Assembly: GCA_964420835.1 (NCBI GenBank)
Contig: CAYQUO010000001.1
Span: 124,001-188,000, forward strand
Source of the DNA: CAYQUO01 sp964420835
GTDB lineage: Bacteria > Chloroflexota > Anaerolineae > Anaerolineales > Anaerolineaceae
DNA: 64,000 bases
Direction: 5' to 3'
In this document: in pieces, positions 26,845 to 36,700 of the stretch
Layout of the letters: every line of letters starts with the position of its first letter
How positions within the stretch are numbered: the first letter of the stretch is position 1
Notes under the pieces: generated by a model
What the model saw: only the letters and a program-made list of their open reading frames with translations
Told to the model about the DNA's origin: nothing
Databases searched by the model: none
Made by a program: the position numbers and the translations under genes

Positions 26845-28027
26845 ATGGGAATATGTAAAAATGGGAGATGTGTCATTCGTGACAGATTTTTCAGCTAACG
26901 GGAGTTTTGCTGATTTAAGGGAAAATGTTGAATATTTATCTGTTCCTGATTATGCAATTCTCATTAGGTTAGTTGATTTTACTCGTAATTGGGATGGGGA
27001 TTTTGTATATATTACAAAAAATTCGTATAATTTTTTACGAAAATGTCAATTATCGGTTGGTGATGTAATTATTGCTAATATTGGAGCAAATGCAGGTACT
27101 ATATTTAAATTACCAAATTTGCGGCAACCTTGTGCATTAGGACCGAATTCATTAGTTATTAAAACTGATGATTTCCCAAATACATCAAAGGAGTTTCTTT
27201 ATTATTATTTTTCAAGTCCGTCTGGTAAGGCACAAGTTCAAAGTATCATTACTGGTAGTGCCCAACCAAAATTTACAAAAACTGATTTTCGCAACCTAAA
27301 TATTCCTCTTCCCCCTCTCCCCGAACAACGCCGCATCGCTGGCATCCTCGGCGCCCTTGACGACAAGATCGAACTCAACCGCCGCATGAACCACACCCTC
27401 GAATCCATCGCCCAGGCGGTGTTTATTAATACTTTTAAGAAATGTGATGGGAAAATTAAGATTGGCACAGTTGAAGAGGATTTTGATTTAACTATGGGCC
27501 AATCTCCACCTGGAGTAACTTACAACGAAGAAGGAGAAGGAATTCCCTTTTTCCAAGGCCGAACTGATTTTGGTTTTCGTTATCCGGAAAACCGTGTGTA
27601 TTGTACATCACCAACACGATTTGCCAAAACAGGGGATACGCTGGTAAGTGTTCGTGCGCCCGTTGGAAATGTAAATATGACAATGGAGGATTGTGCAATT
27701 GGCAGAGGTGTTGCATCAATAAGGCATAAGACAGGGAGCCGTTCATATACTTATTATGCGATGAGGTCTTTAAAATATTCTTTTACACGGTTTGAAGCGG
27801 AGGGTACAGTATTTGGCACTATCAACAAAGCTGATTTTCACAATTTGGAAATAAACATACCCACATCAGGGCAAGTAATGGAATTTGAGTTGTTTTGTTA
27901 TCCTATTGATCAATTGATCGAAACGAATGAGGTTGAATCCCGTACACTGGCAAACCTGCGGGATACCCTGCTGCCAAAGTTAATGCGGGGCGAGGTGCGT
28001 GTAAAAACACTTGGGTATGCAAAATAA
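26834..28027 (+). CDS. hsdS: HsdS, type I restriction-modification specificity subunit
   Basis: A 397-residue DNA-recognition subunit with two target-recognition domains. TRD1 (about 1-155) ends at the conserved spacer PLPPLPEQRRIAGILGALDD and the coiled coil KIELNRRMNHTLESIAQAVF. TRD2 (about 200-360) is followed by ESRTLANLRDTLLPKLMRGEV. The two TRDs are strongly AT-rich, while the central and C-terminal conserved parts are GC-rich like the rest of the operon. This is the mosaic expected if recognition domains were exchanged by recombination. The gene starts inside the last codons of hsdM (11-base overlap). Confidence 0.92.
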   Translation: MRGRWEYVKMGDVSFVTDFSANGSFADLRENVEYLSVPDYAILIRLVDFTRNWDGDFVYITKNSYNFLRKCQLSVGDVIIANIGANAGTIFKLPNLRQPCALGPNSLVIKTDDFPNTSKEFLYYYFSSPSGKAQVQSIITGSAQPKFTKTDFRNLNIPLPPLPEQRRIAGILGALDDKIELNRRMNHTLESIAQAVFINTFKKCDGKIKIGTVEEDFDLTMGQSPPGVTYNEEGEGIPFFQGRTDFGFRYPENRVYCTSPTRFAKTGDTLVSVRAPVGNVNMTMEDCAIGRGVASIRHKTGSRSYTYYAMRSLKYSFTRFEAEGTVFGTINKADFHNLEINIPTSGQVMEFELFCYPIDQLIETNEVESRTLANLRDTLLPKLMRGEVRVKTLGYAK

Positions 28028-28030
28028 GAA

Positions 28031-28894
28031 ATGGCAGCGACCCACATTGCATTTTCCGATGAATCGAAACAGAATGATGGTAGGTACCGTTCTATCGGAT
28101 TACTTTCTATGCAATACGATCAATCGGGAAGAATTTCATCAAGGTTACAAATGGCTCTAAATGAATCTGAGGTTAAGGAAGCAAGATGGGAAAAAGTTAG
28201 GACTGCAAAATACCGTTTTGTAGCACAGAAAATTATTAAAATTTGTTTGGAAGAAGCCCATCAAAAGGCATTGAGAATTGATGTGTTGATATGGGATACC
28301 ATGGACGAAAGGCATGTAATAATCGGAAGAGATGACATTAAAAATTTTGAGAATATGTACATCCAATTATTTAAGAATGTGTTTCGTTGTCGATGGCCGA
28401 TAAATAGGACATGGCTTGTTTATTTTGATCAAAATTCTTCTGTTGATTGGTCTCGTATAAGAAATATCCTTGCTAATACAAATCGGTTTGCCAACTGCGA
28501 ACCAAATATTCTTCCCGATGGATGGGAAGGTGTCACGATACATTTTGGCATACAAGGGATTAATGAGGGAAATTCCGAAGATTTTCAATTAATTCAGGCT
28601 GCTGATATATTTGCGGGAATGGGTCGTTTTTCCTATGAGAATATTGATATTTACAAAGCTTGGGAAAGACAAAATTCTTCACAACCAGTATTATTTGACT
28701 ATGAGTCAATTAAATGCTTCTCAAGAAGTATGCAAGAACGTTCACAAGTAATGTATTACTTCTTGGATCAAGCAAGAAAATTTGGTTTAGGTATTACCCT
28801 TGATTGCGGTCTTTGCACAAAGGATCCTAGCAATCCTATAAACTTTTGGCTATATCGACCGCAACATTCATATGACAAAGCCCCAACCCGATAA
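28031..28894 (+). CDS. DUF3800-like protein embedded in the restriction operon
   Basis: A 287-residue protein starting three bases after the hsdS stop. The N-terminus has AFSDESKQNDGRYRSIGLLSM, the D-E-S opening of DUF3800 proteins. The later block EDFQLIQAADIFAGMGRF matches their conserved acidic motif (Q-x-A-D-x-x-A-G). DUF3800 proteins have an RNase H-like fold and are thought to be nucleases; acidic residues Asp10, Glu11 and Asp near 195 would hold the metal. The gene is AT-rich, unlike hsdM and hsdR, so it came in with or after the hsdS exchange. A role as a defence accessory is inferred only from position. Confidence 0.7.
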   Translation: MAATHIAFSDESKQNDGRYRSIGLLSMQYDQSGRISSRLQMALNESEVKEARWEKVRTAKYRFVAQKIIKICLEEAHQKALRIDVLIWDTMDERHVIIGRDDIKNFENMYIQLFKNVFRCRWPINRTWLVYFDQNSSVDWSRIRNILANTNRFANCEPNILPDGWEGVTIHFGIQGINEGNSEDFQLIQAADIFAGMGRFSYENIDIYKAWERQNSSQPVLFDYESIKCFSRSMQERSQVMYYFLDQARKFGLGITLDCGLCTKDPSNPINFWLYRPQHSYDKAPTR

Positions 28895-28974
28895 TAAATG
28901 CAAATCACATGATAAATTTCTACAAATTAATAATGTGTTATCTTTCAAGGTTTACTTAGCGCAATAGGTAATCC

Positions 28975-29847
28975 ATGTCCTCCACCCCCCACCCCCACCA
29001 CCGACGTTCCATCCGCCTGCCCGAATACGACTACTCGCAGCCGGGCGCCTATTTCATCACCGCCGTCACCCAGGCGCGGGAATGCCTCTTCGGTGAGGTC
29101 GTGGGCGGCCAAATGCAGTTAAACCCGTTCGGCGCGGTCGTTGAACAAACCTGGCTCGACCTGCCAAAACAGTACCCGCGCCTCGAATTGGACGCGTTTT
29201 GCATCCTGCCCAACCATGTGCATGGGATCCTCATCATCCATCCGCCCATGGCGGGGGCGAAAATTGATCCGACCATGGTAGTTGGGGCAATTCATGAATT
29301 GCCCCAACAGGAATTGCCCCAACATGAATTGCCCCAACACGAAACGCCCCAACATGAAACGACCCCACGAAACGAATATCTCCCAATAGGGGCGGAAATC
29401 GATCCACCCGTGGTGGGGGAAAAAATTGATCTGTCGGATGTTGGGGCGAAAATTGATCCGTCCATGGTAGGGGCAATTCATGAATTGCCCCTACATGAAT
29501 TGCCCCAACACGAATTGCCCCTACAGGAATTGCCCCAACATGAAACGCCCCAACACGAAACGCCCCAACAAAACGTATCGCCCCCACGAAATGGTTCCCC
29601 CCAAACGCCTGCCGAACGCCGGCGCATGACCCTGCCCCTCATCGTGGGGTATTTCAAAATGAACACCGCGAAACGCATCAACCTCTTGCGCGGTTGCCCG
29701 GGTGCCCCCGTATGGCAGCGCAACTACTATGAGCACATCATCCGCAACGATGAGGAACATCTGCGAATCCACCTCTACATTGAATCCAACCCCCAAAACT
29801 GGCTCACGGACGACGAATACCCGCTGAGGGACCCATGCCTCCCCTGA
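28975..29847 (+). CDS. REP-associated tyrosine transposase (Y1_Tnp/IS200-like) with in-frame palindromic repeats
   Basis: A 290-residue HUH-type single-strand transposase of the RAYT class. The N-terminal RRSIRLPEYDYSQPGAYFITAVTQ and the HUH motif PNHVHGILII (about residue 80-89) are intact, and the catalytic Tyr is in WQRNYYEHIIRNDEEHLRIH near 255. Residues about 94-200 are an insertion made of two similar blocks, GAKIDP(T/S)MV-VGAIHELP followed by QHELP and QHETP pentads. Ordinary RAYTs have only a short loop here. The last 13 bases overlap the hsdR start, and the gene sits between the DUF3800 gene and hsdR. RAYTs act on palindromic REP elements, and the inserted palindrome is a plausible substrate; this is inference. 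Confidence 0.88.
   Translation: MSSTPHPHHRRSIRLPEYDYSQPGAYFITAVTQARECLFGEVVGGQMQLNPFGAVVEQTWLDLPKQYPRLELDAFCILPNHVHGILIIHPPMAGAKIDPTMVVGAIHELPQQELPQHELPQHETPQHETTPRNEYLPIGAEIDPPVVGEKIDLSDVGAKIDPSMVGAIHELPLHELPQHELPLQELPQHETPQHETPQQNVSPPRNGSPQTPAERRRMTLPLIVGYFKMNTAKRINLLRGCPGAPVWQRNYYEHIIRNDEEHLRIHLYIESNPQNWLTDDEYPLRDPCLP
29250..29569. repeat. Two 28-bp palindromes with 15-bp right-arm ladders inside the transposase gene
   Basis: Perfect 28-bp palindromes lie at 29281-29308 (left arm GTTGGGGCAATTCA) and 29467-29494 (left arm GTAGGGGCAATTCA). Each is preceded by a similar 30-base segment containing GGGGCGAAAATTGATCC, so the blocks are a direct duplication 186 bp apart. The first is followed by about four 15-bp units and the second by five (29495-29569), all variants of the palindrome right arm such as ATGAATTGCCCCAAC. 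Unit lengths of 15 and 186 are multiples of three, so the frame is kept. Confidence 0.9.
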
Positions 29848-32800
29848 CCGAATCCGATCTCGAACAGGCCGCCATCGACTGGCTGACCGAACTGGGCTAC
29901 ACCTGGGCCTACGGGCCTGCCCTGGCCGTTGACGGCGAACACCCCGAGCGCCCCGATTACCAGGAGCCCCTGCTCCCCGCCCGCCTGCAGGCTGCCATTG
30001 CCCGCATCAACCCGCACCTGCCCGCAGCCGCACAGGCCGGGGCCTTCAACCGGGTTGCCCGCCTGGGCCAGCCCTCCCTCCTCCTCAACAACCATGCCTT
30101 TCACTCCCTGCTGGTCAACGGCGTGGAGGTCCAATACAAGAACCCCGACGGCCGCACCGTTAGCGGGCGGGCGTACCTTCTCGACTACGACAACCCCGAC
30201 AACAACGACTGGCTTTGCGTTAACCAATACACCGTGACCGCGCCGCAGCAGAATGGCAGCGTTACCCGCCGGCCGGATGTTGTGCTCTTCGTTAACGGCC
30301 TGCCGTTGGCCGTCCTCGAACTGAAGAACCCCGCCGATGAGAAGGCCACCATAGGGACGGCCTATAACCAGTTGCAAACCTACAAGGAAGACATCCCCGC
30401 CCTCTTCCACTACAACGAGTTGCTCGTTATTTCCGATGGGCTTAACGCCCGCCTGGGCTCCCTCACCGCCGAAAGAGGCTGGTTCCTGCCCTGGAAGACC
30501 ATCGACGGCGCTGCCACCGCCCCAGCCGTAATCCCCCAGTTGGAGGTCCTTCTCAAGGGCGTCTTTGAAAAGCGCCGCTTCCTCACCCTCGTCCGCCATT
30601 TCATCGTCTTTGAACAGGAGCGCGGCGCCCCTACGGTCAAGAAGATCGCCGGCTACCACCAGTTCCACGCCGTAAACGCTGCCGTGGAGGAAACCCTGCG
30701 CGCCGCGTGGGCTGCCGGCCCCCGGGGCGTTGGAGAAATCAGGGGAAAGTACGGCACCCAGGCCATGCAAGGCGGCAAAATCGGCGACCGGCGCATCGGC
30801 GTGATTTGGCACACCCAGGGGGCCGGCAAGAGCCTGAGCATGGTCTTTTACGCCGGCCGCCTCGCCCTGCAGCCCGGCATGCAGAACCCCACCATTGTCG
30901 TCATCACCGACCGCAACGACCTGGACGATCAACTCTTCGGCACCTTCTCGCGCTGCTCGGAGGTCCTGCGCAGCACACCCGTGCAGGCCACCAGCCGCGA
31001 GGACCTGGTGGACAAACTGGGCGGGCGGGTGGCTGGCGGCGTGTTCTTCACCACCATCCAAAAGTTCCTGCCTTCCACCGCCTCTGCCGGGACGCTCTCC
31101 GAGCGGCACAACATCATCGTCATCGCCGACGAGGCCCACCGCAGCCAGTACGACTTCATCGACGGCTATGCCCGCCACATGCGCGACGCCCTGCCCAACG
31201 CCTCCTTCATCGGCTTTACCGGCACGCCCATCGAGCACAGCGACGCCAACACCCGGGCCGTCTTTGGCGATTACATCAGCATATACGACATTCAGCAGGC
31301 CGTTGAGGATGGGGCTACCGTGCCCATCTATTACGAGGGCCGCCTGGCCAAACTGGAACTGGACGAGAACGAGAAGCCCAAGATCGACCCCGAGTTCGAG
31401 GAGGTCACCGAGGGCGAGGAGCAGGAGGAGAAGGAAAAACTGAAGACCAAGTGGGCCGCGCTTGAGGGCATCGTCGGCAGCGAAAAGCGCCTTAACCTGG
31501 TCGCCGGCGACATTGTGCAACACTTTGAGGAGCGCCTGGCCGCCATGGATGGCAAGGCCATGGTCGTGTGCATGTCGCGCCGCATTGCCGTGGACCTCTA
31601 CAACGCCATCGTCCGCTTACGCCCGGGCTGGCACGCCACGGATGACCGGCAGGGCGAACTCAAGGTCATCATGACCGGCAGCGCCGCCGACCCGCACGAT
31701 TGGCAGCAGCACATTCGCAACAAGACCCGCCGCGAAGAACTGGCCCGCCGCTTTAAAGACCCCGCCGACCCCTTCCGCATGGCCATCGTTCGCGACATGT
31801 GGCTCACCGGCTTCGATGTGCCCTCCCTGCACACCATGTACCTCGACAAACCTATGCAGGGGCACGGCCTCCTGCAATCGATCGCCCGGGTCAACCGCGT
31901 CTACAAGGACAAGCCCGGCGGCCTGATTGTGGACTATCTCGGCCTGGCCTGGCACCTGCAGAAGGCCCTGGCCGCCTACACCGAGGCCGGCCACCCCGCC
32001 GACTTGCCCGATCAGGATGTAGCCGTTAACGAACTGATCCGTCGCTGCGAGATCTGCCGTGGGCTCTTCCACGGTTTTGACTGGTCTACGTACACCACCG
32101 GCACCCCGGCTGAGAAGATGAAGATCATGCTCCTGGCTGTGGAACACATCCTCGGACTGGAGGACGGGAAAAAGCGCCTGCTGGATGCCGTGCAGGGCTT
32201 GTCGCTGGCCTTTGCCCTGGCTGTCCCTCACGAGCGCGCCCTGGCTGTTCGCGAGGAAGTGGCCTTCTACCAGACCGTGCGGGCTGCTTTGATTAAGACG
32301 ATAAACGGAGGTGGCGAACGCAGCACCGAGGAGATCGACCAGGCCATTCGCCAGATCATCTCTCGGGCGGTTGCTGCCGATGACCAGATCATCGACCTTT
32401 TTGGCGCCGCCGGGCTGAAGAAGCCGGATATCTCCATTCTCTCGGATGAGTTCCTGGCGGACGTAAAAAACCTGCAGCAGAAGAACCTGGCCGTTGAACT
32501 GTTGCGCAGGCTGCTGAATGACGAGATCCGCTATCGCATGCGCAGGAACCTGGTGCAGTCGCGCTCTTTCAGCGAAATGCTCGAGCGCACCATCCGCGCC
32601 TACCAGAACCGCGCCCTTGAAACCTCCCAGGTGGTCGAAGCCCTCATCGAACTGGCCAGAGAGATGCGCGAAGCACAAAAGCGCGGTGAGCAGCTCAACC
32701 TCAGCGAGGATGAGATCGCCTTTTACGATGCGCTGGAGGTGAACGACAGTGCCGTTGCCGTGCTGGGCAATGAGACGCTGAAAGCCATCGCTCGCGAACT

Positions 32801-32984
32801 GCTGAAAACCGTGCGCAATAACGTCACCATCGATTGGGCTGTGCGCGAGTCGGTGCGCGCCCAACTGCGCCTGATGGTAAAGCAGGTTTTGCGGAAATAC
32901 GGCTACCCGCCCGACCGGCAGGAGAAGGCCACCCGCACTGTGCTCGACCAGGCCGAGGCCATTGCCAAAGATTGGGCGGTGTGA
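29835..32984 (+). CDS. hsdR: HsdR, type I restriction endonuclease subunit
   Basis: A 1049-residue motor-nuclease that cuts unmethylated DNA as part of the HsdR2M2S complex. The nuclease core LAVLELKNPADEKATIGTAYNQLQTY is near residue 161, with the E-x-K of the PD-(D/E)xK fold and the downstream Q-x3-Y. The helicase has Walker A HTQGAGKS near 325, DEAH near 431 and TGTPIE near 460. The C-terminal helical region binds the methylase core. No frameshift is seen, so the nuclease should be intact. It is the last gene of the operon. Confidence 0.95.
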   Translation: MPPLTESDLEQAAIDWLTELGYTWAYGPALAVDGEHPERPDYQEPLLPARLQAAIARINPHLPAAAQAGAFNRVARLGQPSLLLNNHAFHSLLVNGVEVQYKNPDGRTVSGRAYLLDYDNPDNNDWLCVNQYTVTAPQQNGSVTRRPDVVLFVNGLPLAVLELKNPADEKATIGTAYNQLQTYKEDIPALFHYNELLVISDGLNARLGSLTAERGWFLPWKTIDGAATAPAVIPQLEVLLKGVFEKRRFLTLVRHFIVFEQERGAPTVKKIAGYHQFHAVNAAVEETLRAAWAAGPRGVGEIRGKYGTQAMQGGKIGDRRIGVIWHTQGAGKSLSMVFYAGRLALQPGMQNPTIVVITDRNDLDDQLFGTFSRCSEVLRSTPVQATSREDLVDKLGGRVAGGVFFTTIQKFLPSTASAGTLSERHNIIVIADEAHRSQYDFIDGYARHMRDALPNASFIGFTGTPIEHSDANTRAVFGDYISIYDIQQAVEDGATVPIYYEGRLAKLELDENEKPKIDPEFEEVTEGEEQEEKEKLKTKWAALEGIVGSEKRLNLVAGDIVQHFEERLAAMDGKAMVVCMSRRIAVDLYNAIVRLRPGWHATDDRQGELKVIMTGSAADPHDWQQHIRNKTRREELARRFKDPADPFRMAIVRDMWLTGFDVPSLHTMYLDKPMQGHGLLQSIARVNRVYKDKPGGLIVDYLGLAWHLQKALAAYTEAGHPADLPDQDVAVNELIRRCEICRGLFHGFDWSTYTTGTPAEKMKIMLLAVEHILGLEDGKKRLLDAVQGLSLAFALAVPHERALAVREEVAFYQTVRAALIKTINGGGERSTEEIDQAIRQIISRAVAADDQIIDLFGAAGLKKPDISILSDEFLADVKNLQQKNLAVELLRRLLNDEIRYRMRRNLVQSRSFSEMLERTIRAYQNRALETSQVVEALIELAREMREAQKRGEQLNLSEDEIAFYDALEVNDSAVAVLGNETLKAIARELLKTVRNNVTIDWAVRESVRAQLRLMVKQVLRKYGYPPDRQEKATRTVLDQAEAIAKDWAV

Positions 32985-33069
32985 ACCCTTGAGGCACAGC
33001 CCGGGTTTTTGCTGTTGCGTATAGGGAAATAACGGAAAGGAGGAGTGTTTTCAGTGTACCCCCCCTCCG

Positions 33070-33510
33070 TCCCCACCGCCAATTGCCCCCCCTCAGTCCC
33101 CCCCATTTTTGCAACCCAAAATGGGGGGGAGGTGAAGGGCCCTTTTCCAAACCTAAATGGGATGGATGGCAGAGCGGCCCATTTCCCGTGAAAAACAGCA
33201 GGGCAGGTAGGACGAAAATGGGGTCCTCGATATTCCCCCCATTTTCGCCTTTTAAAATGGGGGGAAGATAAGGGGGGTTCTTGTTCGATGGCCCATGGTT
33301 GAAATGCCCCCCCTTTGTCCCCACCGCCAATTGCCCCCCCCTCAGTCCCCCCCATTTTTGCAACCCAAAATGGGGGGGATGGCGGAGGGGTCCATTTTTT
33401 GGAACCCAAAATGGGGGGATGGCGGAGGGGCCCATTTTTTGGAACCCAAAATGGGGGGATGGCGGAGGGGCCCATTTTTTGGAGCCCAAAACGGGGGAGT
33501 GGAGGGGGTT
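33070..33510. repeat. Array of CCCCCATTTT-type hairpin repeats
   Basis: The 740-base gap between hsdR and the next gene holds this array and no credible gene. Hairpins of the form CCCCCATTTT-loop-AAAATGGGGG occur at about 33099, 33235 and 33348. A 40-bp tandem unit, beginning CCATTTTTTGGAACCCAAAA and ending GGGGGGATGGCGGAGGGG, repeats about four times from 33351 to 33510. A segment of about 58 bp (CCCCACCGCCAATTGCCCCC and onward) occurs twice, at 33070 and 33320. Long open frames across it on both strands are by-products of the repeat. Confidence 0.88.
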
Positions 33511-33529
33511 CTGGCATCAACCTTGCAGG

Positions 33530-33558
33530 TTAAAAAACCGGCCGGAAGGCTGTATAAT
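33530..33558 (+). promoter_or_regulatory. Candidate promoter for the NBR1/TIG exoprotein
   Basis: TTAAAA (33530-33535), 17 bases and TATAAT (33553-33558), just past the repeat array. The -10 is perfect, the -35 weak. The leader would be about 160 bases. Confidence 0.45.
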
Positions 33559-33725
33559 ACTAACAAATCTGTAAGGTTCCGGCCGTGCCTGCCTGCCCTA
33601 CAATAGGGTCAAGGCTTCTGGCATGCCGCCAAAGCCGCCCGCGGGGCGCGCAGGGTTCACCTGCCGGGCCTGCCTGTTGGGGGGGCGGGCCTGCCGGGGT
33701 ATTTGTGAACTTGTAAGGGGTTGCC

Positions 33726-36700
33726 ATGGCGAACAAACGAAATGTAATCATCCTGGTGTCCGCTTTGCTGATCATCACGCTGATCTGCTGTGCAGCCGGC
33801 GGGGTGTACGTCGTTTCAAACAGCAACCTGGCCAACCAACTGGCGGGAAGGGGCGGAACGCCCACCGGTTCGCAACCCAGCCCAACGCCCACGGCCACCT
33901 TCTTCACCCGCACACCCTCGGCCACCCCCACGATCACCAGCACGCCTGGCGTGCCGCCCAACATGTGCGACTGGGCGGTGGTGGAAGGGGAGGAGTTCCG
34001 CCCCAATTACACGCTCTTCCCGCCCGGGGCGCCCTTCCAGAAGGGCTGGCGGGTGCGCAACGCCGGCACCTGCACCTGGACGAAGGATTACAAGGTGGTG
34101 TTCTACAGCGGCCGGGTCATGGACGCCCCCCTGACCTACATGCTCCCGCAGGAGGTGAAGCCGGGGCAGTCCATCTCCATCATTTTCGACGCGGTGGCCC
34201 CCCTGGCCAATGGCCGGCACTACGGCTTCTGGAAGATGCGCAACGCCCGGAACCTTTCGCTGGGCATTGGCAGCGAACGCAACGGTTCTCTGGTCATCGA
34301 CATCAACGTGGGCGGCCCCTCCTTAACCCCCGACCTGACCCGCACCGCCGCCCCGCGCCCCACCCAGCCGGACCCCGACATGCAGCCCAACAAGTGCGAT
34401 GCGGTGAAGGTGGTGGAGGAATCCATCATCCCCAACAACACGGTGTTCGTCAACGCCACCTTTACCAAGCTGTGGCGGCTGAAGAACATCGGCGGCTGCA
34501 CCTGGAGCACGGGCTACGCCGTGGTGTTCGAGAGCGGCACGCAGATGGACGCCCCCGCCTCGCAGGGGCTGCCCAACCCGGTGGAGCCCGGGCAGACGGT
34601 TGACGTGTACGTCAAGATGAAAGCCCCCAACAAGGCCGGCACCTACACCGGCAACTGGAAGATGCGCTCGGACGTTGCCACCACCTTTGGGGCGGGCCCC
34701 CTGGGCGCCGACCCGCTGACGGTGACGATCACGGTGAACGCGGTGACCGTGCTGCCGGCAACCCAAACCGCCGCCAGCGCCAAAACCGGCACCGCGGCGG
34801 TCCGCACCAACACCCCGGTGCGCACCATCACGCGAACCCCCACCATCACCCAAACCCCAACCGCCACGCCCCTGCCGGCCAACCAATGGCGGCTGTTCAG
34901 CAGGCCCACCGGAAACACGCTGTACGATGTGAACCTGGTGACCCCCTACGATGGCTGGGCGGTGGGAGCCGGCGGCACCACCATCCGCTGGAACGGCACG
35001 GACTGGAGCGTGGTGCCATCGGGCATTTCGGAAGACCTGAACGCCGTTTCGGCGGTCAGCAGCACGGACATCTTTGCCGTGGGCGCCGGCGGTACCATCC
35101 TCCACTGGGACGGCTTCGATTGGAACGACGTGGGCAACCCGTTCTCTGGCCAGTCGGGATGCAACCTGGTGCAGGTGCGCATGCTGGATGCCAGCCACGG
35201 CTGGATTGCCGGGGAGAACTGCGGCGGCGCCAGCGCCAGCATCCTGCGCTGGGACGGGTCCAGCTGGTCCAATGCGGGTTACCCGTACCCGGCCGATTCG
35301 CTGATGGACATCTACGCCGTCAACGACAATGACGTGTGGGCCTACGGCGCCACGGCCACCCGCCATTGGGACGGCAGCAGTTGGACCACCTTTGTCCCCG
35401 GCGTCAGCGGAGCGGTGGGCATGTACGGCGGCAGTTACGGCTTTGGGCGCGGCGGGCCGGATGGCGTGGGAACCTACGGGATCATGCAATGGAACGGTAG
35501 CGCCTGGTCCAGTGTTGGCAGCACCACCGCCTGGTGGCGCGATGTTGACCTGGTGGGCAGTTCCTTTGGCCAGGCCGTCGGGTCGATGGTGAGCGCCTGG
35601 ACCTGCGGCATCAACGGCTGGAACGGCGTCAGTTGGCTGCCCATGGCCTGCCCGACCTCCTACGTTCTGCACGGGGTGGACATGGTCTCCGGCGCGGATG
35701 GCTGGGCGGTGGGCGAAGGCGGCGTGATCCTGCGCTACGGCAACATCACCACGCCGCAGGCCACCGGCACGCCGGTCCCCGCCCCAACGCTCACCGGCAT
35801 CGCCCCCGACCACGGTCTTTCGGCCGGCGGGCAAACGGTCGTGCTGACCGGCACCTTCCTCAGCGGTTCGGGCTTCACCACCACCTCGGTGACCTTCGGC
35901 GGCACCCCGGCGACCTCCTTCACCGTTGATAACGCCAACCAGATCACGGCGGTGACCCCGCCGCACGCCGGCGGGCTGGTTACCGTGCAGATCACCACGC
36001 CGGGGGGCAACGCCTCGCTGGTGAACGGGTTTGAATACTACCCGCAGCCGACGATCACGAACGTGAACCCGGACGCCGGCCCCGAAGCGGGGGGGCAGAC
36101 CGTCACCATCAACGGCACGGGCTTTGAAGGCCCGGGCTTCACCACCACCTCGGTGACCTTCGGCGGCACCCCGGCGGCCTCCTTTACCGTTGATAACGCC
36201 AACCGGATCACCGCCGTCACACCGCCCGGCAGCGGCCAGGTGAACGTGGTGGTGGTCACCCCGGGCGGCACAGCCACCCGCACCAACGGCTACGCCTACG
36301 CTCCGGTGCCCACCATCAGCAGCATATCGCCGGATGAGGGCAACGAATCCGGCGGCACGGAAGTCATCATCACCGGAACGGGCTTCAGCGGCGCCGGCTA
36401 CACTACCACCTCGGTGACCTTTGGCGGCATCGCGGCAACCTCATTTGTCGTGGACACGCCCTCGCAGATCACCGCCTTTACCCCGCCACACCTCCCCGGC
36501 CAGGTGAACGTGGCGGTGGGCACCCCGGGCGGTACGGCCACCCGCACAAACGGCTACCTCTTTCTGCCCGGGCCAACCATCCTCAGCGTATCGCCGGAAG
36601 CCGGCGCTTTGGGGGGCGGCACCAGCGTGGTCATCACCGGCTCGGGCTACCAGGACTACGGCATTTCCGTTGATGCCGTAGAATTTGGCGGCGTCCCGGC

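Noticed and set aside
33351..33510. Possible CRISPR array or small proteins in the 40-bp repeats
   Set aside because: The repeats have no unique spacers; open frames on both strands arise from repeat length and G/C runs, with no ribosome sites.
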